Shown: positions 48,470 to 62,499 of the stretch, in pieces
How the letters are laid out: every line of letters begins with the position of its first letter
Position numbering within the stretch: position 1 is the first letter of the stretch
NCBI GenBank assembly: GCA_033675265.1
Contig: JAUJYZ010001583.1
Span: 341,001-405,000 of the forward strand
Direction of reading: 5' to 3'
DNA from: Actinostola sp. cb2023
Taxonomy: Eukaryota; Cnidaria; Anthozoa; Actiniaria; Actinostolidae
Length of the DNA stretch: 64,000 nucleotides
Position numbers and translations under genes: made by a program
The notes under the pieces: generated by a model
What the model was told of the DNA's origin: nothing
The model's input: only the letters and a program-made list of their open reading frames with translations
Databases searched by the model: none

Positions 48470-49720
48470 AATAATTACAAAGAACAGTTCCCGAAACTAT
48501 TCACGGGAATGGGTTGCATGGACGCCGGTGAATACAAAATTAAACTCGCACGGCAGGATGTAATGCCACAACCTAACATCTCCAAGACGGATTCCTATAA
48601 CGCTGAGAGATTAAGTTGAAGCTGAACTATAAAGAATGGAACAGATCGACGTCATATAGAAATAGTCGATAGTCCAACGGATTGGTGTTCTACTAGTATT
48701 GTCTTAGCCGGTTCCCAAAGCCAATGGAAAAGTACGTATCTGTGGCGATCTCGTACAACTCAACAAAGAATCACTGCGCGAACTTCAGCAAATGCCAAAT
48801 ACAGAGGAAACGTTAGTCCATCTAGCTGGTGCCAAAGTGTGTTCCAAGCTCAGTCGATGCGAATTCAGGATTCTGGCATTTATCACTCCTTGGGGACGGT
48901 TTAACTACAACAGTTTACCGTTTGGAATTTCTTCAACACCAGAACACTCTCAAAGAACAATACAGCGCATACTTGAAGGTCGTCTAGGAGTGGTGTGTCA
49001 AGTTGACGACCTTATGGTCTGCGGAGGAGATTATAAGCAGGAGCATGGCGAGAGACTAAACAGTTCTCAGCAGACTTCTAGACTCCAAGACAACGTGAAA
49101 TTCCATTAGCTTGGCCACATCGTGGGGAAAGATGGGATAAATATCGATCTCAGTAAAGTAGAAGCCATCAAGAAGGTGAAAGCACCATCAAAAGTATCAG
49201 AACTCTGACGATCTCTGGGTATGGTCAATCAAATCGGCAAGTACATCACAAAGCAACTGAGAGAACTTCTATTGAAAGAGGACTCTTGGTTGTGGAATCA
49301 AGCACAATTAGCAGCCTTCCAAGCGATTAAAGAGACGTTGAGTTCAACGACTACCTTATCCATCTACGATCCTGCGCTCGAGACGATAATCAGGTCCGCA
49401 GACGCTTCTTCGTATGGCATCGGAGCTGTGTTAAAGCAGAAGCACATTGACGGAGGAAGGAAACCTGTCGCGTTTGTTTGAATGAATGAATGAATGAATG
49501 AATGAATGAATGAATGAATGAGAAAGTATGCGCAAATCGAGAAGAAAGCGCTTGCGACAACGTCGGCCTGTGAACGCTTACAAGATTACAAGCCCCTTGT
49601 GCCGCTATTTGGCTCCAAGAACCTGGGAGAACTTCCACCAAGGATACAACGCCTACGCATGAGACTGACCAGATTTGCAGAAGTACCCTACCGCACCCTC
49701 TCAGGAGCAGTCATCCGCCC
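48470..49720 (+). mobile_element. Degraded Ty3/gypsy reverse transcriptase-RNase H
   Basis: Pieces in shifting frames: VPKANGK-VRICGDLVQLNKESL (about 48705-48770), TPWGRFNYNSLPFGISSTPE (48888-48945), VCQVDDLMVCGG (48998-49030, with VDD in place of the usual YxDD), LGHIVGKDGI, then ADASSYGIGAVLKQ (49399-49440), which is the RNase H start. YAQIEKKALATTSACERLQDY follows a (GAAT)n expansion. Several stops and shifts show a dead copy. No LTRs were identified. Confidence 0.8.
49480..49520. repeat. (GAAT)n microsatellite within the gypsy RNase H remnant
   Basis: About ten GAAT units replace the few codons normally found between the KPVAF and YAQIEKKAL words of the RNase H domain. Confidence 0.9.
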
Positions 49721-49737
49721 AGGAAATTGGACATATA

Positions 49738-49840
49738 ATAATAAAAATAATAATAATAATTTAATATTTATATTGCGCGTGTTACATAGGAAGACGCTCA
49801 CACGCGCATTACAATATATCATACTAATTACAATATAGTA
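49738..49840. repeat. Retroposon tail-like sequence
   Basis: (AAT)n, then TTTAATATTTATATTGCGCG...CACACGCGCATTACAATAT, resembles the SINE/LINE tail fragments at 28.97 and 57.92 kb. Confidence 0.45.
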
Positions 49841-50180
49841 ATAATACATATAAGGACATGACTATCTATCATATAGAGGCATTTATTTTTTAGTATTGTT
49901 GAACTATGACAGAGGGGGAGATTTGACATTAGCGTGTTAATTATTAATTGAGTTGTGTGCCATATGTATTGATATCGGATGCCCCGCGAAAAAAGTATCT
50001 TGGATATGCACTCTTACAGTTCAGTTGTGCATTATCGTGAGTCCCAGCTAGTCCCCTAGTTTACCGGCAAATATTACTACAAATAATAACCATCGCATCT
50101 TGAGTACTCTACTCAGTAAGCGCTGGAACCCAGGTACCACGTACTATTCTTTGTCTAGCAATCATTGATGTTGTACTTAT

Positions 50181-50311
50181 GGCACTTTCCATTTGGCAGA
50201 ACTGACTGACACATCAGTTCTGGGAACTGGTTCAGATAGTTCTCAGAACTGACGCATTCCATTTAAGAACCGGTTGATCAGACCAGTTAGTTCTGCCAAA
50301 TGGAAAGCGCC
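50181..50311. mobile_element. Short hairpin MITE
   Basis: GGCACTTTCCATTTGGCAGA at the left pairs with TCTGCCAAATGGAAAGCGCC at the right; the inverted arms include AACTxACTG. It is 131 bp in all. Confidence 0.75.
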
Positions 50312-50410
50312 CATTAGTCAGAGCGTACACACAATAATTTAAATCTAAAGAAAAGATACTCTTAACATGAGCTTAATTCGAAATTAAGAAAATAAAATGC
50401 AGAGAAAAAC

Positions 50411-50621
50411 ATGTTAAACTCAGAACAAATTCTCAACAGGATTCGAAGCAAATGGGGATGTGACACCAATAATAAATGGTGCAACAAAGAGCTGAGGATT
50501 CAAGCAAGGGCCTATAAATTTCTAATTGGAATTTCGTTGACATATATGTATCAAAAGAAAGAACTTCCTGTTGGTCAACTTGTTTCCAGCGACGGTCTTT
50601 ACCACTGGAGGCTCAGAAAGG
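50411..50621 (+). other. Possible orphan coding exon
   Basis: An open stretch (MLNSEQILNRIRSK...GLYHWRLRK, about 70 residues) ends at a strong donor AAAG/GTAAGT. I recognise no domain and see no partner exons. It could be an exon fragment or part of a retroelement whose (TATC)n tail begins at 50665. Confidence 0.3.
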
Positions 50622-50664
50622 TAAGTGTTTCATTAGGATTTTACCCTCTTCAAATAAAGGTATC

Positions 50665-50949
<285 letters not shown>

Positions 50950-51159
50950 GGGACAACTGACCCTGGTAGCTTTGTGGGTTGCTGGAAGTGGCATATTTGA
51001 TGGGCGTCATTTCCTTTATATACGCATTAATCAATTCCCATATCTAATTTACATATATAAGATTGACCATTATTATTACCATTATCTATATTCAAATTGA
51101 GTTTGAATAGTGTGCCACAATAAGCTTTTATATAGTGGATGGCTAAAGCGGTTGCTCCA

Positions 51160-51285
51160 AGCTCGTAAGTAAATAAGTAAGTAAGTAAGTAACCAAGCAA
51201 GCAGGCAAACTTAAAAGGCAGGCAGGCAGGCAGTTTTGGCATTCAGGCAGGCAGGCAGGCAGGCAGGCATACTTGCAGGCATAAT

Positions 51286-51340
<55 letters not shown>

Positions 51341-51344
51341 CTGG

Positions 51345-51380
<36 letters not shown>

Positions 51381-51417
51381 CTGGCAGGCAGGCAGGCAGG
51401 CAGGTCAGGCAGGCTGG

Positions 51418-51461
<44 letters not shown>

Positions 51462-51485
51462 CTGGCAGGCAGGCAGGCAGGTCTG
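51160..51485. repeat. (GTAA)n then (GGCA)n microsatellite
   Basis: A short AGTAA run passes through AAGCAAGCAGGCAAAC intermediates into a long GGCA array with scattered GGCT variants. Confidence 0.93.
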
Positions 51486-51544
51486 CAGAAGAAAGAAAAT
51501 ATGTAAGTAATACCTAACATACCTCACTGAAAATCTATTGTGAG

Positions 51545-53126
<1,582 letters not shown>

Positions 53127-53169
53127 GAGAAAAAGAAAAAGAGAATAGGAAAGGAACGGCCGGACTGAT

Positions 53170-53320
53170 TAGGACCATTCCCGAATTTCACTGGGGATCA
53201 TTTCAGAGCCAGTCTGGGGATCATTTCGGGTCCGGGATCATTTCGGAGCCAATCTAGACACTTTGGGGATCATTTCGGGTCCAGGGATCATTTCGGAGCC
53301 AGGGATCATTTCGGGTCCTG
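53170..53320. repeat. Short degenerate repeat GGGATCATTTCGG
   Basis: Six or seven copies of GGGATCATTTCGGGTCC or GGGATCATTTCGGAGCC-type words, directly outside the large TIR element. Confidence 0.8.
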
Positions 53321-53412
53321 AACAGTCCTCTTGAAATCGACTCGAAACACGTCAGAATTAGAGACACATTTAACGAGCTCGGAAATAAGGAAAATAATAG
53401 TACTGCTCTTAA

Positions 53413-55520
53413 GAGTGGATGCCAGTAAGGATCGAGACTAATTCTTCAACTCAAAAAAATCGAATTTTATTTTATTTCGCCATATCATTCCTTTCGATGA
53501 CCTTTTTTAGGGAAAAATACTAAAAAGTTCCAGCGATTTTTATTTTAGGAGAAATTTCCAGTTTTAAAAAACCCGTCTGTCTACTTAATTTTTTTGGCTA
53601 AATTATAAGCCAACTTTGAACAGTCGGTATGTGTTTACCTCTAGAACTACAACAATGACATTAAGCACACTTAATAAACGTGTCATGGTCTTTTCTACTG
53701 TGTAATTTATTGTTCTGTAACTTCTGTAGTTATTTTTCAAATTTGGTTTTAAAAAGGTATACTGAGCGCCATGAACGGAACGTTGAAATATAGGCAATGT
53801 TTGAGGTACGAAAAAGGAATCTGGTACATAAATTTTTGATGAAAACGCCATGCCCCAGGAAAGCTTCATGTTTGCTCTATCAGTTTAGAAAGTTTCAAGC
53901 TTGGGAATTCAATGTAGCATTTTTGAGAAATAAAACTATTATGCTTGGGACTGCCAAAATTAGCATAATTTTCGTCCTGTGGCGGACATTTTTGTCATCC
54001 AAACACAAAACCTAACGCCAAAACACGGCTATCTTGCATTTTTAGTTGATTGCTGCTGATGGAAAACAATGTTCGAGTCAATAGGAATGATTTTCAACAA
54101 TGTTTGTGTTTCGATAGTCGTAAATAACTCTCGCAAAAGTTAAAATTAGCATAGATGGTCGATCAGATAACAGCAAAATACGAATTTTGTTTAAACAACG
54201 TTTATACGAAATTCCACCCATTCAAGCAAGTATGAATTCTGTTTAGTATTATATTTTATGATTTATTATTTCATATGATTCGAAGGGCAGTAGCGTGACT
54301 TGCAGCAGCTACATTGCGTTACATATTATCTATGCCGTCAAATCAAAACAATCTTTATTAAACGCTAAGGGCAGTAGAGGGGGACAAAACGCAACAACAC
54401 AAAGGATTTCTCAAATAAATGTATTTTACAGAGCTGAAAGCGATAAAAGTACAGTAAATATTGTGGGAAAAGTATCGATGAACATAATATCTGGAAACTA
54501 GTCAATTTGAAATCAAGCGAACCTCAGATTTAGTTCAAATTTCTATTGTTCTTCACGATTCTGTCCCCCTCATAAATAAGCCGTTACGTCATAGTGGTAT
54601 AAATTGGCTTGTCAACAAAGTGGAGCATCGTGTCAAAATATCCGAACTCTTCATGAATAAGCGCCAATTTGAACTAGAAATCAGTGCAATTGTTTGTAAA
54701 TCTTATTTGGAGCAAACTCTAAGCATTTTAGAGTGAAGAACCACAATTTTCGGAAACGGTGTTTATATTTGAACAATGAATATGCTAATTGTCACTATTT
54801 TAGGAGCTTATGTGGCTGAAATAGCTCAAATATGGTTGAAAATAACTCTTATTAACTCCAAGATTGTTATCAGTTGGCAGCGATCAACTAAAAGTGCAAG
54901 ATAGTCGTGTTTTGGAATTAAGTTTTGTGTTTTAACGACAAAAATGTCCGCCACAGGACGAAAATTATGCTAATTTTGGCAGTCCCAAGCCTAATAGTTT
55001 TATTTCTCAAAAATGCTACATTGAATTCCCAAGCTGGAAACTTTCTAAACTGAAAGAGCAAACGTGAAGCTTTCCTGGGACATGGCATTTTCATCAAATA
55101 TTGATGTACCAGATTCCTTTTTCGTATTTCAAACATTGCCTATATTTCAACGTTCCGTTCATGGCGCTCAGTATACCTTTTTAAAACCAAATTTGAAAAA
55201 CAACTACAGAAGTTACAGAAAAATAAATTATGCAGTAGAAAAGACCATGAAACGTTTATTCAGTGTACTGAATATCATTGTTGTAGAGCTAGAGGCGAAC
55301 ACACACCGACTGTTCAAATTTGGCTTATTATTTAGCCGAAAATTTTCGGTCGACAGACGGGTTTTTAAAAACTGGAAATTTCTCCTAAAATAAAAATCGC
55401 TGGAACTTTTTAGTATTTTTCCCTAAAATAGGTCATCGAAAGGAATGATATGGTGAAAGAAAATTAAATTCGAATTTTTTGAGTTGAAGAATTAGTCTCG
55501 ATCCTTACTGGCATCCACTC
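53413..55520. mobile_element. 2.1-kb TTAA-targeting foldback element
   Basis: Flanked by TTAA (53409-53412 and 55521-55524). Arms of about 690 bp begin GAGTGGATGCCAGTAAGGAT and GTCTCGATCCTTACTGGCAT (inverted). The intact right arm of the host TIR element shows the single TTAA (59252-59255) at the matching site. TTAA targeting fits piggyBac or Kolobok; no transposase is present. Confidence 0.87.
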
Positions 55521-56560
55521 TTAAAAACCATACGACTTTCTTTCTCACTGTCTAAATACTAGATTGCGTGATTTTGAGGTGAATTGCGTTATGTTTCATG
55601 AGCGAATTATTTTTTTTGGCGAGGCATACATTTTAACTCGCCGAAAGTATCTATTCAACAAAGCTAATTTTCACCAGGCGATAAACCTTCAAATCTTTCT
55701 GTCCTGCGCTTGTGAACTCTATGGATGATCATCTTTACATATATGTAAACATTTCCTTGGGCAAATAATGTAGCGATTAGCTATAGCTGCCGAAAGTTGG
55801 TGAAAATGTGTTATTTACTTGACCTTTACAGGTCAATCTCTCATAGCAAGTGTAGTATGAAAATACCTATCTGATCTTCAATCACTAGTTTTGGCGAATA
55901 AAATACACCAAAATCGAATCACTATGAAGCTCTTACCTCAATGATACGGATATGGACTTGAGAAACGTCAGTTTTATTGTAATCCCATGGTCTTCCTTTT
56001 CGACTGTCTATTTATAACTTTCGATGAATGTTCAAGGCATCGAGGCAACCGGGTTTAACGTCAAAGTTTGACCCAATTTTTAGCGTACTTCCCTCTTGGT
56101 TAGATTCTTACTTGTAACATTCATTGTATCCTCTGATATGATGCTTGATAACAATCGATGGAATACGAATATTCTGGTTATGATTTGCAGTTGAGGACTG
56201 CACTGAATCTTTTCAACCACCGCTTGTTTACTCACGTGACCACATATGATACTCAGGGGGTATAGGAAGGGAGCTGGATAGTAAATCATGTATACGAAGC
56301 CTTCAATTCATTTCTTCGAGGTCAATTACTTTCATTAGTCGTATCTAACCACAGTTGATCTTTTTCATAAAACGTTTTCAATAGATACCTAACAAAAAGA
56401 GTAAAAGTCGAAGACTATATAATTTAAAACAATTTCTTTTTTACTTCTGAAAAAATGGAGCTGGAAAAATGATACATAACTCCCGTCCCCACCGACCTGG
56501 GGTGTTTTGGTCACCTTACAATAAAAACATTTAAAATCAGTTCATTACCAGAGTTTAGAA

Positions 56561-57190
56561 ATGGAAGCTTGCTGTTCGTTTAAATCTCTTGTTGGTGGCC
56601 GTCAGTGTAGTTTCGATCCAAAAGACAAAAAGCGACAAACTCAGATAATACCTTTACTTTCCTGCACGAATTAAGGATATTTCCAGGCATAAGTCTACTC
56701 TGACCTTTTCAGGTCCACAAAATGAAATCGATCTCATTCTTTGTCGGACATCTATATTCACCGAGCCAGCTCATCTAAATTCCATGACAATATGTCCGTA
56801 TCATCGAGCTTCACTTGGAATAGGATGGACGCGAGGATCCAGCACAAGGTGTAGAGTTCCCCAAACCATTTCTGGTCATGACAAAAGCAAGGCAAGCACC
56901 TGGCCAAAGGGTGATCGAGGACTGGGAAAGGAAGAATCTTGTATCATATTACATCGTACTGGTTTGTTTGTACCAGTAGGATCAGGTGCGTTCAATGACA
57001 TGCAGCTTCAGTTGTTGTTTACGGGATGATTAAAAAATATGTATTTTCCCATTCCCGCAGGTATTTGCAGAAAGTGCAGAGAACAACTAAAGACATTTAT
57101 AGAGGAGAGTCCAAAACAAATGTCAGATCAGTCAATAAGTGATCACATGAGCAAACTAACTTTGGTGGTAATTTTATTTTACAATCATAC
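56561..57190 (+). pseudogene. Cys/His-rich protein gene fragment of the large TIR element
   Basis: A first reading frame starts at 56561 ([18 protein letters not shown]...) and stops before the next acceptor. Exon 56713-56985 encodes LILCRTSIF...TICPYHRASLGIGWTRGSS...LFVPVGSG. It joins in phase 1 to the exon at 57061, giving G-ICRKCREQLKTFIEES. The spaced Cys and His (CPYHR, TRCRVP, CRKC) suggest a zinc-binding module. Similar LCPxHRxxLGIGW modules occur in cnidarian transposon-type genes as I recall. The coding sequence runs into the minisatellite at 57190 and is lost. Function is unknown; DNA binding for the element is a guess. Confidence 0.55.
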
Positions 57191-58020
57191 AGTTGACCTC
57201 CCGTTGAAACCTCCCGTAAGCGGAAACCTCCCCGTAAGCGGGACACCGTAAGCGGACACCTCCCGTAAGCGGACACCTCCCGTAAGCGGACACCTCCCGT
57301 AAGCGGACACCTCCCGTAAGCGGACACCTCCCGTAAGCGGACACCTCCCGTAAGCGGACACCTCCCGTAAGCGGACACCTCCCGTAAGCGGACACCTCCC
57401 GTAAGCGGACACCTCCCGTAAGCGGACACCTCCCGTAAGCGGACCCTCCCGTAAGCGGACACCTCCCATAAGCGGACACCTCCCGTAAGTGGACACTTCC
57501 CGTAAGCAGGCACTTCCCGTAAGCGGACACCTCCCGTAAGCGGACACCTCCCGTAAGCGGCCACCTCCCGTAAGCGGCCACCTCCCGTAAGCAGGCACCT
57601 CCCGTAAGCGGACACATCCCGTAAGCGTACACCTCCCGTAAATGGAGACCTCCCGTAAGCGTACACCTCCCGTAAGCGGACACCTCCCGTAAGCGGACAC
57701 CTCCCGTAAGCGTACACCTCCCCCGTAAGCGGACACCTCCCGTAAGCGGACACATCCGTAAGCGTACACCTCCCGTAAATGGAGACCTCCCGTAAGCGTA
57801 CACCTCCCGTAAGCGGATACATCCCGTAAGCGGACACCTCCCGTAAGCGTACACCTCCCGTAAGCGGACACATCCCGTAAGCGGACACATCCCGTAAGCG
57901 GACACATCCCGTAAAAGCGCATTGGGACGAATGTGAAATGCGCTATACAAGAATGGCCATTATTAAAATATTAATGTTAATGGACACCTCCCGTAAGCGG
58001 ACACCTCCCGTAAGCGGAAA
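57190..58020. repeat. 17-bp minisatellite CCGTAAGCGGACACCTC grown from a pogo-type end
   Basis: TA + CAGTTGACCTCCCGTTGAAAC opens the block exactly like a pogo-like MITE terminus. It is followed by roughly 45 units of CCGTAAGCGGACACCTC, with variants (TAC, GGAGA, ACATC). A retroposon tail fragment (GCGCATTGGGACG...CGCTATACAAGAATGGCC, about 57913-57975) is inserted near the right end. Arg/Gly/Tyr-rich minus-strand ORFs here are artefacts. Confidence 0.9.
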
Positions 58021-58039
58021 TATGCTTTATAGATAGTCA

Positions 58040-58166
58040 GTTGTGGTATTCTAAAACAGATAGAAGGCTCACTCTCGCCTTCTATCGGCTCTGATAGTTG
58101 ACTCGGGGCTAGCGCCCCTCGCCAACTATCTGCCGATAGAAGGCTTGAGTTCGCCTTCTATCTGTT
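58040..58166. repeat. Nested hairpin AACAGATAGAAGGC
   Basis: AACAGATAGAAGGC and GCCTTCTATCTGTT form outer arms; inner arms are GCCTTCTATCGGC and GCCGATAGAAGGC. The structure can fold into several alternative stems. Probably a small MITE. Confidence 0.75.
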
Positions 58167-59349
58167 TATAGTAAGCCAGGAGTGATACTCGACACTTGGT
58201 GCGCGTTTTAATCCTATTACAATGAAATGCATTTATTTGCAAATCTTAGTCATCCCTTCTGATGTGATAGTGTAATTTGAATTTGTAAGCTTTATACATT
58301 TATGAATACCTTTATAAAATAAATATTAGGTACGAAAATAAGTCAGCAGCGCCAGACCACAGGAAGCCCATGTATTTTTTTTCACGGGCAAGAAAATTGA
58401 AAACGTTTTATGAAAAAGATCAACTGTGGTTAGATACGACTAATGAAAGTAATTGACCTCGAAGAAATGAATTGAAGGCTTCGTATACATGATTTACTAT
58501 CCAGCTCCCTTCCTATACCCCCTGAGTATCATATGTGGTCACGTGAGTAAACAAGCGGTGGTTGAAAAGATTCAGTGCAGTCCTCAACTGCAAATCATAA
58601 CCAGAATATTCGTATTCCATCGATTGTTATCAAGCATCATATCAGAGGATACAATGAATGTTACAAGTAAGAATCTAACCAAGAGGGAAGTACGCTAAAA
58701 ATTGGGTCAAACTTTGACGTTAAACCCGGTTGCCTCGATGCCTTGAACATTCATCGAAAGTTATAAATAGACAGTCGAAAAGGAAGACCATGGGATTACA
58801 ATAAAACTGACGTTTCTCAAGTCCATATCCGTATCATTGAGGTAAGAGCTTCATAGTGATTCGATTTTGGTGTATTTTATTCGCCAAAACTAGTGATTGA
58901 AGATCAGATAGGTATTTTCATACTACACTTGCTATGAGAGATTGACCTGTAAAGGTCAAGTAAATAACACATTTTCACCAACTTTCGGCAGCTATAGCTA
59001 ATCGCTACATTATTTGCCCAAGGAAATGTTTACATATATGTAAAGATGATCATCCATAGAGTTCACAAGCGCAGGACAGAAAGATTTGAAGGTTTATCGC
59101 CTGGTGAAAATTAGCTTTGTTGAATAGATACTTTCGGCGAGTTAAAATGTATGCCTCGCCAAAAAATAATTCGCTCATGAAACATAACGCAATTCACCTC
59201 AAAATCACGCAATCTAGTATTTAGACAGTGAGAAAGAAGGTCGTATGGTTTTTAAGAGAGCAATACTATTACGGGTTATTTTCCTTATTTCCGAGCTCGT
59301 TAAATGTGTCTCTAATTCTGACGTGTTTCGAGTCGATTTCAAAAGGACT

Positions 59350-61085
59350 TCGTTTATGACGAATTTCTCGAAAATTAAAAAATATTTTTCGAAACTAACT
59401 ACACAGCGAATTTAGATATATAATAGGCTAACACTGTGCGGAATTAAAAGAAAATCGGAGATACCCCCCTTGCCAGTAAATTTCGGGCCCTAGTAAATAC
59501 TTGCTCTTAAGCGAATCGCAGCGATCCTGCTGTCTTTGGTTCATACATTCCTACATTATATGTATCAGTTGACATGAAAATCAAAACGTTTTCAAAAACG
59601 CAAGCTAATCAGTAAGCCCGATCGACTGACGTAGAGTGAACAACCCTCTCACAAACACCCTAATATATACGCATTACCCATGAGCCCTTGCTCATGCCCA
59701 GATCCTTTATCCGTGTCGGCAGAGTAACAATTTCTGACTACATCGCTCCTCCGTCTCTATGTCGTCAGAAATTACAAAAAATCGTGATGTGCTGTGTGGG
59801 CTCACGTGATTTGGGAATCTTATAGTAGATTTTGAAATTGTTTCGAGCTTTGCGACTTGAGATTATTTTCGTAGACTTTGAAATCCTGATGTTCTGTGTG
59901 GACTCACCTGGTTTTATATTCTTTAGGTAGACGTTGATATCGTCTGTGCGTATTCCTGTCATATGACATTCTAACCGCGATGTGCCGGCTGCGTTTGTTC
60001 GGTTTTTTTTAGACACAACACAACGCCATACTGATGCATGCACGTTAAAACCATAACAATCACAAACACAAACGGTTTGGAAACCTAAAGTCGATTCTGG
60101 TGCCAAAGCCGATAAAATAAATAAATAAATTGCAGATCTTTACACAGGATAGTCATCCAGTTCAGCAGAAGCTTGGTCTAAATAGACTACGTTCTATTTT
60201 GAGTGACAGGAGAAACGATCGAGCGAAGGCTGAATTGTTTTGGCATTTCTCCACCGTTTTTAGTCTATTCCATGTCTCATGAACAGTATTTCCAAGTTAT
60301 ATCGTCTTGTGTTGTTTTCTCCACAAAGCTAGCTCTGTGAAAGCTTCTTAATTTCAATTTCAATGCCTTCCAAATTTTCTTCTTCGGACGTCTGCCGGTA
60401 ACATATCTAGTCGGGTGTTTGAGTAAATAAGGTGACAAGCTTCCCAAGGAATATAATTTCTATTGTAGAAGGAAAAAAACAATCGGCTAAACTGTATAAA
60501 AGACGAAGAAATACAACTTATTCGAATATTTGAACACCGATTCACATGTCTCTCTGCTGCGAAGTGAATGTACAAAGTTTGTCTTCGTCGAGCGAAACCC
60601 GCTCAGTTCAGGCAAGTATGCCAAACTGCCAGTTCAGTCATTGCTCAATTAATTTTAACACTTCTAAATGACTATTTCTTTGCCGTTTATGAAATGATGT
60701 TATTTTTCCTATCGAAAGAACTTTGGGACAAACGTACTGAATCGTTTTGAAAGATATTGCGGTTTTCTCCAAAGTTTTTTTGTAAACATATACAACCCAA
60801 ATAAATGTAGACGCGACGCCGGCAGTGTTCAAAATGTCGCTTACTATCTTTGATTCCTTTTCTAAAATTAATATAAATAAATAAATAAATAACTGTTTCT
60901 AAATGCCAGGAGGCTCGGGCCAAAATGAACCTGAGTCGGGCGAAAAACATATTTACGCCCGCGAACTTCAACTCTATTGTTATATTCTACCACGACAATA
61001 CGGCAGTGAAGAATTGATGTTTGGCCGAAAGTTGCGTACGTACTAGACACCCAAATCTACCGAAAGCAGCCAATTTTAAAACCTT
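59350..61085. other. Stretch without recognisable genes
   Basis: Only short, unsupported ORFs. (AAAT)n runs near 60116-60132 and 60873-60890. I see no RNA gene or element termini. Confidence 0.5.
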
Positions 61086-61860
61086 GACGAGTAATTGAGA
61101 GACACGGACAGAGAAGGGAAGGAGAAGGGAAAGCAATATGCTGATAGTCAAAGAAATGCAAAGGAATGCAGTTTAAGAGAGGGAGACAAAAACATGTGGT
61201 CAACTCATTTTGAGATCCAACCCTAAAAAGTGATCAGGAGATCTAGAAATGGCAACAGTATTCTTGTTGAGTCACCTGATGGGGTCCAATTCAAAAGGAA
61301 CACAACTCATGTGAAACCATATACTGGGGACAAACCAGCCAGGAAAATAATATACATGTAGCAAGGGATATAAGAAACAAAGCGAGGAGCAAGAGGTCAT
61401 TGGAGCAGTGCATGTACTAGATGCAATGTCATCGAGACCAGTTCGTTTCAGGATGACACCCAAGAAGTTTGAATGAAGATTTTGTTATGAACTGATTTAA
61501 TTAAGTAAACTGTTTAAATCCACAGACATTGAGGACTTTAAGTAGACTTATGGACTTGATTGTTACTGACCGACTTTATAGTGATTTAGTTAGTTTAGGA
61601 GATGTTTCTCCTTTGTAAGGTTAACCATAGTTTTGAACATGTTAGAGTAAGACATATCTCTGAATTAAAGAAAGGGATCAGTAGTATATTACTACCCAGT
61701 CCTCATACATGTACCGGGCATGAGATGCTGAGAAGGGTGAATAAGCATGGCGGTTGAAGTGATTCTGTGTAAGCTTGTAGTTAACACCTGGATTCATCGT
61801 GTTTATCAGCGGGGGTAAACACTACACATATTGTAGAATAAAGCAACTTACTGGAATATT
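61086..61860 (+). mobile_element. Degraded Ty3/gypsy 3' end with possible LTR
   Basis: The frame around 61130-61320 reads ...NAKECSLREGDKN..., then VESPDGVQFKRNTTHVKPY, which resembles the integrase C-terminal domain (LKEGDKV...SPDGxxxxRNxTHVKxY). Downstream sequence (about 61475-61850) has no ORF and ends with AATAAAG, as an LTR might. Stops show that it is dead. Confidence 0.6.
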
Positions 61861-62038
61861 GCAGTATCATTTTAAAATGATGTAAAGAGTACTCATAGTG
61901 TCCTCACACGCTTTGGAGACACGTCGGTCCGATGGTTATGGTTTAAATTATTTGAAAATATGAAGAACAAAAAAACAAAGGCCTATTCACTCAACCGTAG
62001 CAATCTCCAATCTCCTGGCTTAACTTATTTTTCAAACC

Positions 62039-62416
62039 CATAGTTAGTAGAGGGAATGGTTAGGAAGCCTTTTGTTATATATTTTTGTTCTAGTCCTAAT
62101 GTCAATATGATGTTGAACGAGTCCTGACCGTGCACAATGTTTGTTCAAATTCATTAGAAAATGGCTAAATGAATGAACCCAAATGTTTTCTATTGGATTA
62201 CTTATTTAAATATTTAAATATATTTAATTTTGAATTGGAATATATCGCACAAGCAGCCAAAAGAAACGCTTGGGTTCAGTTGCTCAACCATGCGCATAGC
62301 AAATTAAGGCAAAACAATGACAAAACAAAAGATGTGTGCACGGTCACGGTTGAAAAACACCCGAACAAAAACATATAACAAAAGGTTTCCCAACCAGTCC
62401 CCTCTACTAACTATGG
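62039..62416. mobile_element. TIR MITE in the upstream region of the second toxin gene
   Basis: CCATAGTTAGTAGAGGG...AACAAAAGG-type inverted ends (left 62039-62085, right 62374-62416). The flanking words resemble 37381-37410, where no insertion is present. Confidence 0.75.
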
Positions 62417-62499
62417 TCAAACCCTTTGAAATAATTATTTTCAATGATATGTGAGTCAGAAATCTAGCTTCTATTATATTTCTTATGTTTACTCATTAA

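Larger units (their letters stand above)
53324..59349. mobile_element. Large TIR transposon with near-identical arms
   Basis: Outer ends AGTCCTCTTGAAATCGACTCG and CGAGTCGATTTCAAAAGGACT are inverted and continue to about 53412 and 59256. The arms then continue as 55525-56383 (left) and 58401-59251 (right), and appear almost identical over about 860 bp, to the point that a 69-codon shadow ORF is the same in both. The left arm is split by a foldback insertion. The centre (56384-58400) holds a Cys/His-rich gene fragment and a minisatellite. No target duplication is clear. Confidence 0.82.

Noticed and set aside
57097..57950. Three overlapping minus-strand ORFs of about 250 codons rich in Arg, Gly and Tyr
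   Set aside because: All three frames are open because the 17-bp unit rotates through the frames; this is a minisatellite, not a gene.
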